Source: Hirsutella rhossiliensis (Eukaryota; Ascomycota; Sordariomycetes; Hypocreales; Ophiocordycipitaceae). From it: a stretch of DNA of 64,000 bases. The translations under genes and the position numbers were made by a program. The stretch covers positions 1,302,001 through 1,366,000 of the forward strand of contig NW_025408678.1 in assembly GCF_020360975.1 (NCBI RefSeq). The letters are read 5' to 3'. This document shows positions 1-8,177 of the stretch, in pieces; the stretch's first letter is position 1; each line of letters begins with the position of its first letter. The notes below the pieces were generated by a model that saw nothing but the letters and a program-made list of their open reading frames with translations, made no database searches and was not told where the DNA came from.

Positions 1-2
1 AA

Positions 3-437
3 TTGCCGGAAGCACTGCATTCGCCTGGCTTGAAGAGGTTCAAATCGCACGGTAGCACGAAAAGGCGATCCATGACCGGCCGTGAGGCCGCAGAGCATAC
101 TGCCGCTCGAGCGGACCGAGCCACTTCGGATTTGCTGAAGGGAGTTGATCAGCTTCCTGACCATTCCTCGACCCCGTCCTCTCCCTTGGCAACTTCGCCA
201 CAGCTTCTTCGGGAAACGAGACGTAGTCGAACACGGAGCACGAAGGATATAGAGAAGGCGACGACTGCTACTGGGAAGTCTCCAGATAGAGCGGGAAAGG
301 CCCGAAAGGGTGAGGAACCCGATATGCCTAAGCCGCGGTGCAAGAAGCGGAAGGCTTCCAAGGAGGATGAAACGCAGTTGGAACTGCAGCAGCGGCCTAC
401 CCAGGATTGTATACTAGTGGATTTCCCTTCAGACTGA
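3..437 (+). CDS. doubtful hypothetical ORF, possibly the 3' end of a gene cut by the window edge
   Basis: The frame is open from the left edge to a stop at 435-437, about 144 residues. The predicted protein is basic and low in complexity, rich in Arg, Lys, Ser and Thr, with a lysine/arginine cluster near residues 108-118 (KPRCKKRKASK) that could act as a nuclear-localisation signal. I recognise no domain. Because the frame runs off the window, it could be the last exon of a real gene or a chance ORF in the degraded left edge. No splice signal or promoter supports it. Confidence 0.2.
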   Translation: MPEALHSPGLKRFKSHGSTKRRSMTGREAAEHTAARADRATSDLLKGVDQLPDHSSTPSSPLATSPQLLRETRRSRTRSTKDIEKATTATGKSPDRAGKARKGEEPDMPKPRCKKRKASKEDETQLELQQRPTQDCILVDFPSD

Positions 438-565
438 AAAATGGCACTTGTGCCCGTTCAGGTTGTAGTCAAGGCGCGATGGCTTTTAACCCATGCTTAG
501 CGCGATAATCCCTGCAATATGTCTGTCCGAACCTGTCTGTCCGGAGCCATCCCGAGAACTGTGAC

Positions 566-1045
566 TTGCTAAGGGGAGAGGATCTTCCTATGCAGCCGTC
601 TAGACTGGAAGGGGAACCAGGTAGTCAGTCCAATCTGCAGACTGGCGGTCATACTAGAGACCAGGACAACCCGAGTTTCCGCACATCGACTCTGAGCGCC
701 GGTGAAGAGTTGGCCAAAATGGATGGACATGGGCACGAATTAAAAGAGGAACCAGGCAGGCAGGCCGATCTGCAGCCTAAAATCGAGGACTCCGTTGATG
801 GCTCGGATGAAACACTTCCCCCAAGAAAGAAACTAGGCAGTCATACCGGAGACCACAGCAGCCAGGATTACTGGACAAACCAGCTGAGCGTTGATAACGC
901 CGCGGCGGGAAGGGATGGGCAGGGGCACGACGGATTAACAAAGGGACTAGATCGTCCACTCGATCCGTCGACCAATCCTACTGATTGGACAGCGGGATCG
1001 AATACACATGTGCCTATGCCAGTCAGACAGCATTACACGTTATAG
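566..1045 (+). CDS. doubtful ORF with two imperfect internal repeats
   Basis: This frame encodes 159 hydrophilic residues and no recognised domain. Two stretches resemble each other. The first, near residues 24-60, runs from GGHTRDQDN through a segment with MDGHGHELKEE. The second, near residues 91-130, runs from GSHTGDHSSQD through GRDGQGHDGLTKG. That pattern suggests an internal duplication of roughly 60 residues. The ORF lies just left of an AT-rich patch (about 1190-1440). It may be a relic of a repetitive gene or transposon-derived sequence, or a fast-evolving orphan. I cannot tell these apart from the window. Confidence 0.2.
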   Translation: MLRGEDLPMQPSRLEGEPGSQSNLQTGGHTRDQDNPSFRTSTLSAGEELAKMDGHGHELKEEPGRQADLQPKIEDSVDGSDETLPPRKKLGSHTGDHSSQDYWTNQLSVDNAAAGRDGQGHDGLTKGLDRPLDPSTNPTDWTAGSNTHVPMPVRQHYTL

Positions 1046-2335
1046 AGGACCCAAGCAGCCTGAATTGCACGCCAAACGATAATTAGGGGCGGCCTAGATT
1101 GTGCGCCGCCCTCTAGAGTTAGAAAAATTGCTGCTGGGGAAAATACAGTGGCGGCGGCGGCTTAGTTAGCGCGTCGCGCCACCACGCGTGCATAGATACA
1201 GTAAACCTGGGCTATAACGAATAGGGTATGTTACGATTATCGGGCTATAACGATAAGATAGGCGACAAATATATATAATTGGCTGGCAGAGGGCTTATCT
1301 CTCGATAATAACGATATCGTCCCGAATCTAGCTAATAGAGCTACATAGTATTAAAGCAAAGATAGACGGACTTGCTGATTGCTGACATATCGGCGGATGT
1401 ATCTAGTTAAAGAGGCATCTAGCTTATTAGTAGCGCTGCCGCGCCGTCACGTTATCTCGACTCCTCGAGGCCCCTGGACCACGTGCGTCGCGGCAAGCGT
1501 CGCTGAGGGAGAAACAGGCTTCAAACGCCCATCATGTCAAAATCGGCCGTTTCCTCGCCGGCGCTCGAGCCTCGCCGCCCGTGCCACAGCTAGAGTGTCT
1601 CGTCGAGCCGGCAAAGCAGCAGCCAGCAGCCGCCGTCCCGGAATGCAACCCGACCATCCGTCCTCCACATGAAGACGGCGTTTCGGCCTTCCCACCATCC
1701 CCGGCCTCGCCATGGCGCCATATCGGCATCCTTGGGCCTATCGTGCACATCGCCCAAGGCACTGGGGGAGGTGTGCTCGTCCCTCCCGCCTCGGATGCGT
1801 TACAATCTCCGCCACGCGTCGACAGCATCGCCGCGGCCTTGTTTCTGCTTCACTGCCTCCTCGAGCGCGAACGTCCCGACACGATGCAACATTCAACGTC
1901 GCCGCCAGGATTCCCGTTTCGGCCCCCGGGCTCCGTGCCGTGTCTTGCCTTGCTGCTCTCGCTGCTGGGCCTATCGATCCTCGTCGATGAGGACCATTGT
2001 TTCTGGAGATGCGCCGACCAGTTTGGCCCTGCGTTGCAGCATGATGCCGCCCCCGGATCTGCGACGGAAGCAGAAGGCCAGGGAAGCCTGCCGGGGTCCA
2101 GGGTATAAAGCTATCCGCGATCCCAGGCCATCCTCTCGTCTACATCCAGCCTGTGCCATCAGTCTGTTGTCTCTTATTCCGGGGCATCCAGTTTCAATTC
2201 CTTATCTCTTCTCTTCCTTCCTACCACCCGTGACCAGGCGTCACGCGACGTTGAGCCTTTAATATCAATTATATCATTTAACCACCTCTTTTTCACCTCT
2301 TCCGTCCATTCCCCTCACACAAACTCAAAATCATC
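1046..2335. other. non-coding left-edge region with AT-rich patch
   Basis: About 1190-1440 is visibly richer in A+T and in TA dinucleotides than the rest of the window. It carries a 12-base direct repeat (ggctataacga core) near 1210 and 1243. This looks like decayed repeat DNA, possibly altered by RIP mutation. From about 1450 the base composition returns to normal. ORFs at 1581-2262 overlap in all three plus frames and I do not believe them. The last 80 bases are AT- and then C/T-rich and are probably the promoter and 5' UTR of the secreted repeat protein. Confidence 0.4.
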
Positions 2336-3440
2336 ATGGTTCGCCTCTCATTCATCTCTCTCCTGACCGGTAAGTGAAGCGCAAGCAACTCGGCTTCATG
2401 CACGCACTCGCTGACCCGAGACGCCAGTGGCCTTGGCCGCCAATGCCCAACTCAGGACGGGCCGGACAAGTCGGAGAAATGTCCACGGCGGCGCTCAGCT
2501 AAGCAACCGAGGAGTCGCCGACGTGCCCTCCCCAAACGCTGCTGGGGACGCCCTGGGTGCCGGCGTGGCCCCCAAGGGAGTCGATGTCGATAATGAGGTT
2601 GCTGGCGCTCATGAGAACCATCGGCGCGCCAAGAAGGGCAAGAAGGGCAAGAAGGGCAAGAAGGCGAAGAAGGCTGCCGCCGGTGCCGACGCTGCCGACG
2701 CTGCCGCCGACAAGGGCGCTGCATCCGCTGGCGGAACAGCCAACCAGGCTGGTGGCCGAGCCAACGCTGCCGCCGGCCAAGGTAGCCAGACCACCGCCGC
2801 CCTCCTGGCCAGCCAAACCACCGGTGTCGGACAGGGCGCTGGCGCCGCTCAAGGCCTCGGCGCGGGCCAGCAAGCCGCCGGTGCCGCCAACCAGGCTGCT
2901 GGTAATCAAGCTGCCGGTGTTGGCGTTGGTAACCAAGCTGCCAGTGCCGGTGTCGGTGTCGGTGCTGGTGCCCAGGGTGCCGGAAATCAGGCAGCTGGCG
3001 CCGGAAACCAAGCTGCAAGTAACCAAGCTGCCAGTGTTGGCACCGGTAACCAAGCTGCTAGTGTTGGCACCGGTAACCAAGCTGCTAGTGTTATTGCCGG
3101 TAACCAAGCTGCCGGTAGTCAAGCTTCCAGTATTAACGCCGGCAACCAAGCTGCCGGTAACCAGGCTACCGGAAATCCATTTGCCGGTAGTCAATCTGCC
3201 GGAAATCAAGCTGCCAGTATCAGCGCCGGCAACCAAGCTACTGGTGCCGGCGTCGGTGCCGGTAACCAAGCTGCCGACCAAGCTGCCGGAGATCAAGTTT
3301 CTGGTAACCAAATTGCCGGTAGTGAATCTGCCGGAAATCAAGCTGCCAATGTCGGCGCCGGTGCCAGAGGTGCCGGAAACCAGGCAACTGGCAATCAAGC
3401 TGCCGGTGCCGCCGATGACGACGACGACGACGAAAACTAA
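2336..3440 (+). CDS. secreted GNQAA-repeat protein, function unknown
   Basis: Exons are 2336-2369 and 2428-3440, joined in phase 1 across a 58-nt intron (donor GTAAGT, acceptor CCAG), giving 348 residues. The N-terminus (MVRLSFISLLTVALAANAQ) is a clear signal peptide, which splicing completes. A dibasic RR about ten residues later could be a Kex2 site. Then come a lysine-rich block (KKGKKGKKGKKAKK, near residues 80-93), an Ala/Gly-rich linker and about 20 degenerate copies of a GNQAA(G/S) unit. The protein ends in an acidic tail of six Asp and one Glu. It has no cysteine pattern, catalytic motif or membrane segment. Such architecture suits a cell-wall or extracellular-matrix protein or a secreted effector; that is inference. 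AT-rich sequence at 2262-2280 may be the core promoter. Confidence 0.75.
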
Positions 3441-3850
3441 GCCGGATGCAATTTCCGAACAGGAGACCGCTGCTGTCTTCCTACTGCAGCAACGGGTGTC
3501 CGACGGCTGGGCCAGGCGCTCGCTCGAGAGACAGACAGGAGACGCAGTGGCGCACCGTGGCAAGCAGCGTCGATGAAATCTTCGTGGAGGTATATATTTA
3601 ACACGTCGGCCCGAGTGTCCGACGATAATAGTATATAGGTAGTCAGGTCAAACCCGAATGGGCACACCTATGAACTTGGGGCTACTGAATACAAAGAGTC
3701 GACATCATCCGGGCTCGTTTTGGTATTCACCAAGTGACCTCTGAATTGTAGGCTGGCAAACGGCTGTACCCGAGGCCGCGTCGATTAAACCACCGGTTTC
3801 CGAGGTTGCACATTTCCCAGCGCCAACACGCCTCTCCGGTGCAGAGACCA
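3441..3850. other. intergenic, convergent 3' ends
   Basis: This lies between the 3' end of the repeat protein and the 3' end of the first lectin gene, which is on the minus strand. AT-rich stretches near 3590-3640 may serve as polyadenylation signals. I see no gene or repeat. Confidence 0.4.
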
Positions 3851-4546
3851 TCAAAACCCGGTCGCCGTCCACTTGATGACGGCGTCGTAGGGCCCCCCGC
3901 TTTCATGCGGGGGGATATTCCAGGGCCAGATGTCGAAGCGGAATCCGGTCGAGTCCACGTCCTCGCCGCGAACATTGAGTGCCAACGTGGGCGTCTTGAG
4001 CGGCTCGACGGAGGAAATGGTTGCCTTGACGACCGGAGGCGCCTGAAACGTTTTGGCAAACTCGACGCGGCGAGCTGTCTTGACCGCGAGCAGATTGGCC
4101 ATGGTCAGCCTCCCGGTCTCGACGACGAACTTCCTGGCCGCCGCCGTGTCGGGCGGCAGCATCGACGCGAGGTAGTCGAGCTTCATCTCCAGGCCCGCGA
4201 CCCGGCCGTCGAGGCGAAGAGAAGCAGCAAGGTCATCCTGGCCGCCGCTGCTGGCCGCGTCCTCGGGCTCGAGCGACGAGACATCGACGCGCAGCCGAGG
4301 GAAGAAGCCCCAGGATGAGTTCCGCTCCAGCTGGAGGCGGTTGTCGAGGATGCCCATCTTGCGCGCCGACGCTGCGGTCTCGGCGAGGATAAAGGCCGTT
4401 CCGAAGCCGTCCTTGGCGTCGAGGAAGCCGTCTTGGTTGACGGGCACCGTGGCCTCGTCCTGAAGCGTCAAGGCGTATTTGCCCTGCCGGATCAAGTCGA
4501 TGTGTTTCGGGGCAATCGTCTGGCCCACGCGGTAGGACTTGGACAT
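3851..4546 (-). CDS. H-type lectin domain protein, copy 1
   Basis: A single exon of 231 residues, without signal peptide. The C-terminal about 75 residues match the H-type lectin fold. They include VEFAKTFQAPPVVKATISS (F-x-x-x-F-x-x-P-P-x-V), then a GFRFDIWPW strand and a final VIKWTATGF, the usual W-containing last strand. The N-terminal half opens with YRVGQTIAPKHIDLIRQGKY and contains a TAFILAE segment. H-type lectins of animals and amoebae bind GalNAc/Gal. The lack of a leader suggests a cytosolic protein or non-classical release. The neighbouring gene at 5217-5909 is a paralogue of the same length and strand, so this is a tandem duplication. The N-terminal domain has no name I recognise. 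Confidence 0.8.
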   Translation of the reverse strand: MSKSYRVGQTIAPKHIDLIRQGKYALTLQDEATVPVNQDGFLDAKDGFGTAFILAETAASARKMGILDNRLQLERNSSWGFFPRLRVDVSSLEPEDAASSGGQDDLAASLRLDGRVAGLEMKLDYLASMLPPDTAAARKFVVETGRLTMANLLAVKTARRVEFAKTFQAPPVVKATISSVEPLKTPTLALNVRGEDVDSTGFRFDIWPWNIPPHESGGPYDAVIKWTATGF

Positions 4547-5216
4547 GGTGGTGAGTGACGAGATGGGTGGTCGTTGCTGGAAAGTTTCAAAGAAGGGGGG
4601 AGGACGAGTTTGCTCGCTGGGCTGTTGTTGTGTGGTGAAAGAGGGATGAAAATAACAACGGGGAGCGTTTTTTTTTTCCTGCGTTGAAATACTCGTTCAG
4701 ACACAGTCGTTTCTCGCCGTAAAGCTGCGTTTCGGGTTGGTTACCCACGGCAACAGCCAGCTCATGTGAAAACTGCTTGTGCCATTTCACACCTGCGTTT
4801 CCCCTCTCTGCCCCAGGTGTCCAGTTGAAAAACTGGCCGGTGTTATGCGATTCGGAAGAAAGAGACGGCAACTACCAAGCAGTGAAACACCCGACACTTC
4901 CACGTGGACTTTACTCGCGCCTGCACACAACTCACAAAAGGCTTAGGCAAGGATGATGAAAGGGCTCTATTCGTCTCGAGCCGGTAGGCCCACTATCGCA
5001 AAGCTGCCTCCAACAGCTGATCGGAGAATCCAAGTCTCCATACCAAAGCCCGAAAACTGGCGCGGTTGCTTCTCAACCGCCAAAGTCATGACCGAATCCA
5101 ACAAGAGTGACTCACAGGTCCCCTATCCATAGAGAACCTCAGGGGAGGAATCAGAAAGAGAAAAGCCTGGGTAGGATTTCCTTTGCGTCTGCCCCAAAGC
5201 ACCAACGCCCCCCTCT
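4547..5216. other. intergenic between the two lectin paralogues
   Basis: This should contain the promoter of the first lectin gene, which reads leftwards. A T-run lies at about 4670-4678. I found no clear TATA box, second gene or repeat. Confidence 0.35.
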
Positions 5217-5909
5217 CTAGCCGCTGGCCGGTTCAACCTCCATGGCCTCCCAGCCGACGACGCACCGGACATAAATCGCGGGTGGCTGGGTAGTCACCGA
5301 GATGGTGAAGCACTGCCGGTCAATTTGGGAGGCGCCAATGGTGATTCCAAGGTTATGGTCTTCTGGGATGTTTCGTGAGAGGAGCGCCAGCTTCACGCCG
5401 GGGGGCGTCTGGAAGTTCTTGCCGAAGTAGACGCGCCGCTTAGCGACCTCGCCAGGGTTGATGGAGAACCTCCACGCTCCCTTCACACTCTCCTTCCCGA
5501 GGCGGGGTTGCTCCCACAAGTCGGGCACCAGGTCGTCATGGTCAATTTCTCCGTCTCCCACCATTTTGGTGCACGAGTCGTCTAGGAACCACTTTTTGAA
5601 GAGGGTGGATGGTGTTTCAACAGTCTTCTTTTTGCCTCCTCCGTTCACTTCGACGTGTAGCTCAAGATAGAGCTCGTTGGTGTTTGGGTATTCAACCACG
5701 AGGCATTCGTCGAGGATGGCGAGCCTGCCAAAGCCAGCGTACCTGGCCAGGACGAAGCCTGTTTCGAAGTTCCACTTGAAGGCAAAATCGGACTCGTCAT
5801 TGATGGTGTAGGAAAGAGCTGCAATGCTTTTCACTCGGTATTTTCTCTCCTTGATCAAGTCGATGTGTTCGGGAGAAATCTTGTCGCCGACGCGGTACAC
5901 TGGCCCCAT
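5217..5909 (-). CDS. H-type lectin domain protein, copy 2
   Basis: A single exon of 230 residues. I chose the ATG at 5909 because the protein then begins MGPVYRVGDKISPEHIDLIK, colinear with copy 1 (YRVGQTIAPKHIDLI). The in-frame extension upstream has no similarity to copy 1 and crosses the presumed core promoter. The C-terminal H-type lectin domain shows RVYFGKNFQTPPGVKLALLS, a FTISV strand and a closing CVVGWEAM. Copy 2 carries a longer, charged linker (GGGKKKTVETPS) and is well diverged from copy 1, so the duplication is not recent. A TATATAA element lies about 140 bp upstream of the ATG. Sugar specificity cannot be read from the sequence. Confidence 0.8.
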   Translation of the reverse strand: MGPVYRVGDKISPEHIDLIKERKYRVKSIAALSYTINDESDFAFKWNFETGFVLARYAGFGRLAILDECLVVEYPNTNELYLELHVEVNGGGKKKTVETPSTLFKKWFLDDSCTKMVGDGEIDHDDLVPDLWEQPRLGKESVKGAWRFSINPGEVAKRRVYFGKNFQTPPGVKLALLSRNIPEDHNLGITIGASQIDRQCFTISVTTQPPAIYVRCVVGWEAMEVEPASG

Positions 5910-6674
5910 TTTGCTGAGTTGACTGAGGTTTGGTTGCGGGGAAATCTGAAGGTTCTTGCCGAGAGAAATGGAGGAAGGCTTGCGGTGCTGTGCTGGACTG
6001 TCTTGAGAGGGAAAAGGAGAAGGAGAGACGAGGCACGCTTCTCGGGTTATATACAGCCTCTCGGCTACGGGAGACTCCTGCGTCAAGCGAGCCTCCGCAA
6101 GTGATTCAAAATTCACCACAGTGCCCCTCTGATGTCCCACCCCCGTGCACGGCTGTCGAAGTCCAATCCGAAAGGCCCTGGCGAGATCTGGAGCCGTCCT
6201 GGCTTCGTGCTGCTGAACGAGACTTGCCAGTGGCCCAGGGCCAGCCAAGTCACACAAGGCGTCGACAACCATGACAAAGAAGGCCGACGGCTCCGTGCAT
6301 CAACAGCGGCCGAGCGAGCATGCGGCGCCCGCAAAGTCAAGCCATATTGACTGCCTCGTTGTTGCTGCCGCCGCGCCCGTGCAGGGGTTTGTTGAACTTG
6401 TTGTCTGTTCAGGACCGAATCGGTTGATTGCCTCTTTGGGCGGCTTGGCAGGGGGGGGGGCAGGTGGGAGGAGCCGCCAGTGGGTCCGACCTGAAGATCT
6501 GCGGACCACTCAAAATCGACAGCGGTCCAGCCAATCAGGGCACAAAGAAAGAACAGGGCCTGCACGCCTTGTCTTTGTCATCGATTAACTCCTGCATCAC
6601 CCAATCCTCGCTTATTCCCGCTGAAGGAAGCGGGCCAAGAGAACAACGACACCCACGACATCCACAACCCGGCC
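5910..6674. other. divergent intergenic region (lectin copy 2 / GT8)
   Basis: A 765-bp head-to-head spacer holding the lectin TATA box at 6047-6053 and a run of G residues near 6450-6460. The ORFs in this stretch overlap each other on both strands and show no family motif. Confidence 0.4.
6047..6053 (-). promoter_or_regulatory. TATA box of lectin copy 2
   Basis: TATATAA on the minus strand, about 140 bp upstream of the chosen ATG at 5909. It supports that start, because the longer in-frame ORF would begin upstream of this element. Confidence 0.45.
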
Positions 6675-7723
6675 ATGGCGGACACCACCAGCACGAGCAG
6701 CAGCAGCACCTCTGCTCGCGTCGTCGACTCAGACCGCGGTATGCACCCCCCGGGCACGCCGTCCGCTGTTCCGCTAACAACGCGACCGCTCAAACAAAAG
6801 TCTGGACAACGCTCATCACGAACCTCGACTACCTCCCCGGCCTCCTCACCCTCGCCCACTCCCTCGTCCGCGTCCGCTCCGCCTACCCGCTCGTCGCCCT
6901 CTACACCGACTCGCTGCCCGCCGCGGGCCTCGCCGCCCTGAAGGCCCGCCACATCCCCGCCCGCCGCATCCCCTACCTGCTGCCCGCCGCCTCAAAGGAC
7001 TACTCCAACGACCCGCGCTTCTACGACTGCTGGAGCAAGCTCGCTCCCTTTTCCCTCACAGAGTATGCCCGCGTCGTCCAGCTCGACTCGGACATGCTGG
7101 TCCTGCGCAACATGGACGAGCTCATGGCCCTGCCCCTCGACGACCCCGCTCTGAGCGAGACGGGCGATGCCTCGACTAGTCGGCGCGTCTTTGCCGCCGG
7201 GCACGCCTGCGTCTGCAACCCGCTCAAGAAGCCGCATTATCCCGCAGATTGGGTCCCCGAAAACTGCGCCTTCACCTCGCAGCACGCCCGCCCCGACGAC
7301 GCTCACGCCGTCGCCCCGGACCCGGCCGTTGCGCCCCTCGGCTTCATGAACGGCGGCCTGCAGATCGTCAACCCTTCCGCCGTCCTCTACCGCCAGATCC
7401 TCGCCCACATGGAGGCTGACGCTGCCAACATGGACTTTGCCGATCAGTCCCTTCTCTCCGACCTCTACCGCGGCCGCTGGGTGCCCCTGCCCTACGTCTA
7501 CAACGCCCTCAAGACTCTGCGCTGGCCCGGCGTCCATGACGCAATCTGGCGCGACGAGCACGTCAAAAACCTGCACTACATCCTGAGCCCCAAGCCCTGG
7601 GACGAGCTCGACGACCAGGGCCAGTGGACCGGCACCGACCCTACGCACCAATGGTGGGTAGACATGAACCGCGACAGGAAAAAAGCAGAGCGGGACCGAG
7701 GCATTCCCGACGATGGCTTCTAG
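6675..7723 (+). CDS. glycosyltransferase family 8 (galactinol synthase/glycogenin type)
   Basis: Exons 6675-6738 and 6801-7723 join in phase 1 across a 62-nt intron, giving 328 residues. The join yields VVDSDRVWTTLITNLDYLPG, the normal start of a GT8 domain. The nucleotide-sugar and metal site is DSD at residues 117-119 (VVQLDSDMLVLRNMDEL). A GFMNGGLQIVNPS block, an NMDFADQSLL block and a late LHYILSPKPWDE follow; the last resembles the GT8 H-x-x-G-x-KPW element. There is no signal peptide or membrane anchor, so a cytosolic, UDP- or GDP-sugar-dependent enzyme is likely. It resembles the soluble fungal GT8 proteins often labelled galactinol-synthase-like. Acceptor and donor are unknown, and no glycogenin C-terminal extension is present. 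Confidence 0.85.
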
Positions 7724-8177
7724 CCGCAGCCAGCATCCTGGGCTCAACCTCGTTCCATCTGCTTTCCAATCTCGTTGTGATGTGACGAGCAAGGAGATCC
7801 TGCTCGGTTCCTACTGTATACCAAACTTTTCTACATGCATGCTGTGTGCCCATCAGTCTTCCAACTCTCTCGCCTTCTCCGCCGGTTTCACTCCACCAGT
7901 TGAAACAAAACTCCGCGTCTGCCAGTCTGCTTCATTAGCCAACTCCGCGCCGTACACGAAACCAATGGGAATGGGTGAAACCAAAGAGAGGGAATGCGGG
8001 AGCCAAGGCAGCCTGAAATAGAGCGGTATTTGCAGGCCACGAAAACGCCAGAAAAGAATTCAAGTCGGCGGGCAAATATGAACAACAGTCAATGCCGGCC
8101 CCAGGAGAAGCGATCCGATACGTCGGTAGAGTGCGTGCCGAAATCTGGCCATTCGTACAACCCGCGACTTGGTTCCG
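7724..8177. other. intergenic, convergent 3' ends (GT8 / ATG2)
   Basis: A tail-to-tail spacer of 454 bp. It will hold the 3' UTRs and polyadenylation sites of both genes. I see no further gene in it. Confidence 0.4.

Noticed and set aside
2336..3440. Kex2-processed repeat precursor (dikaritin or KEP-type peptide)
   Set aside because: There is only one dibasic site near the N-terminus. The repeats have no KR or RR between them, so multiple peptide release is not supported.
2499..3563. 354-codon minus-strand ORF antisense to the GNQAA-repeat gene, with SLVTGANTG repeats
   Set aside because: The repeat unit keeps the opposite frame open. The plus strand has a signal peptide, an intron and an acidic end, which the antisense frame lacks.
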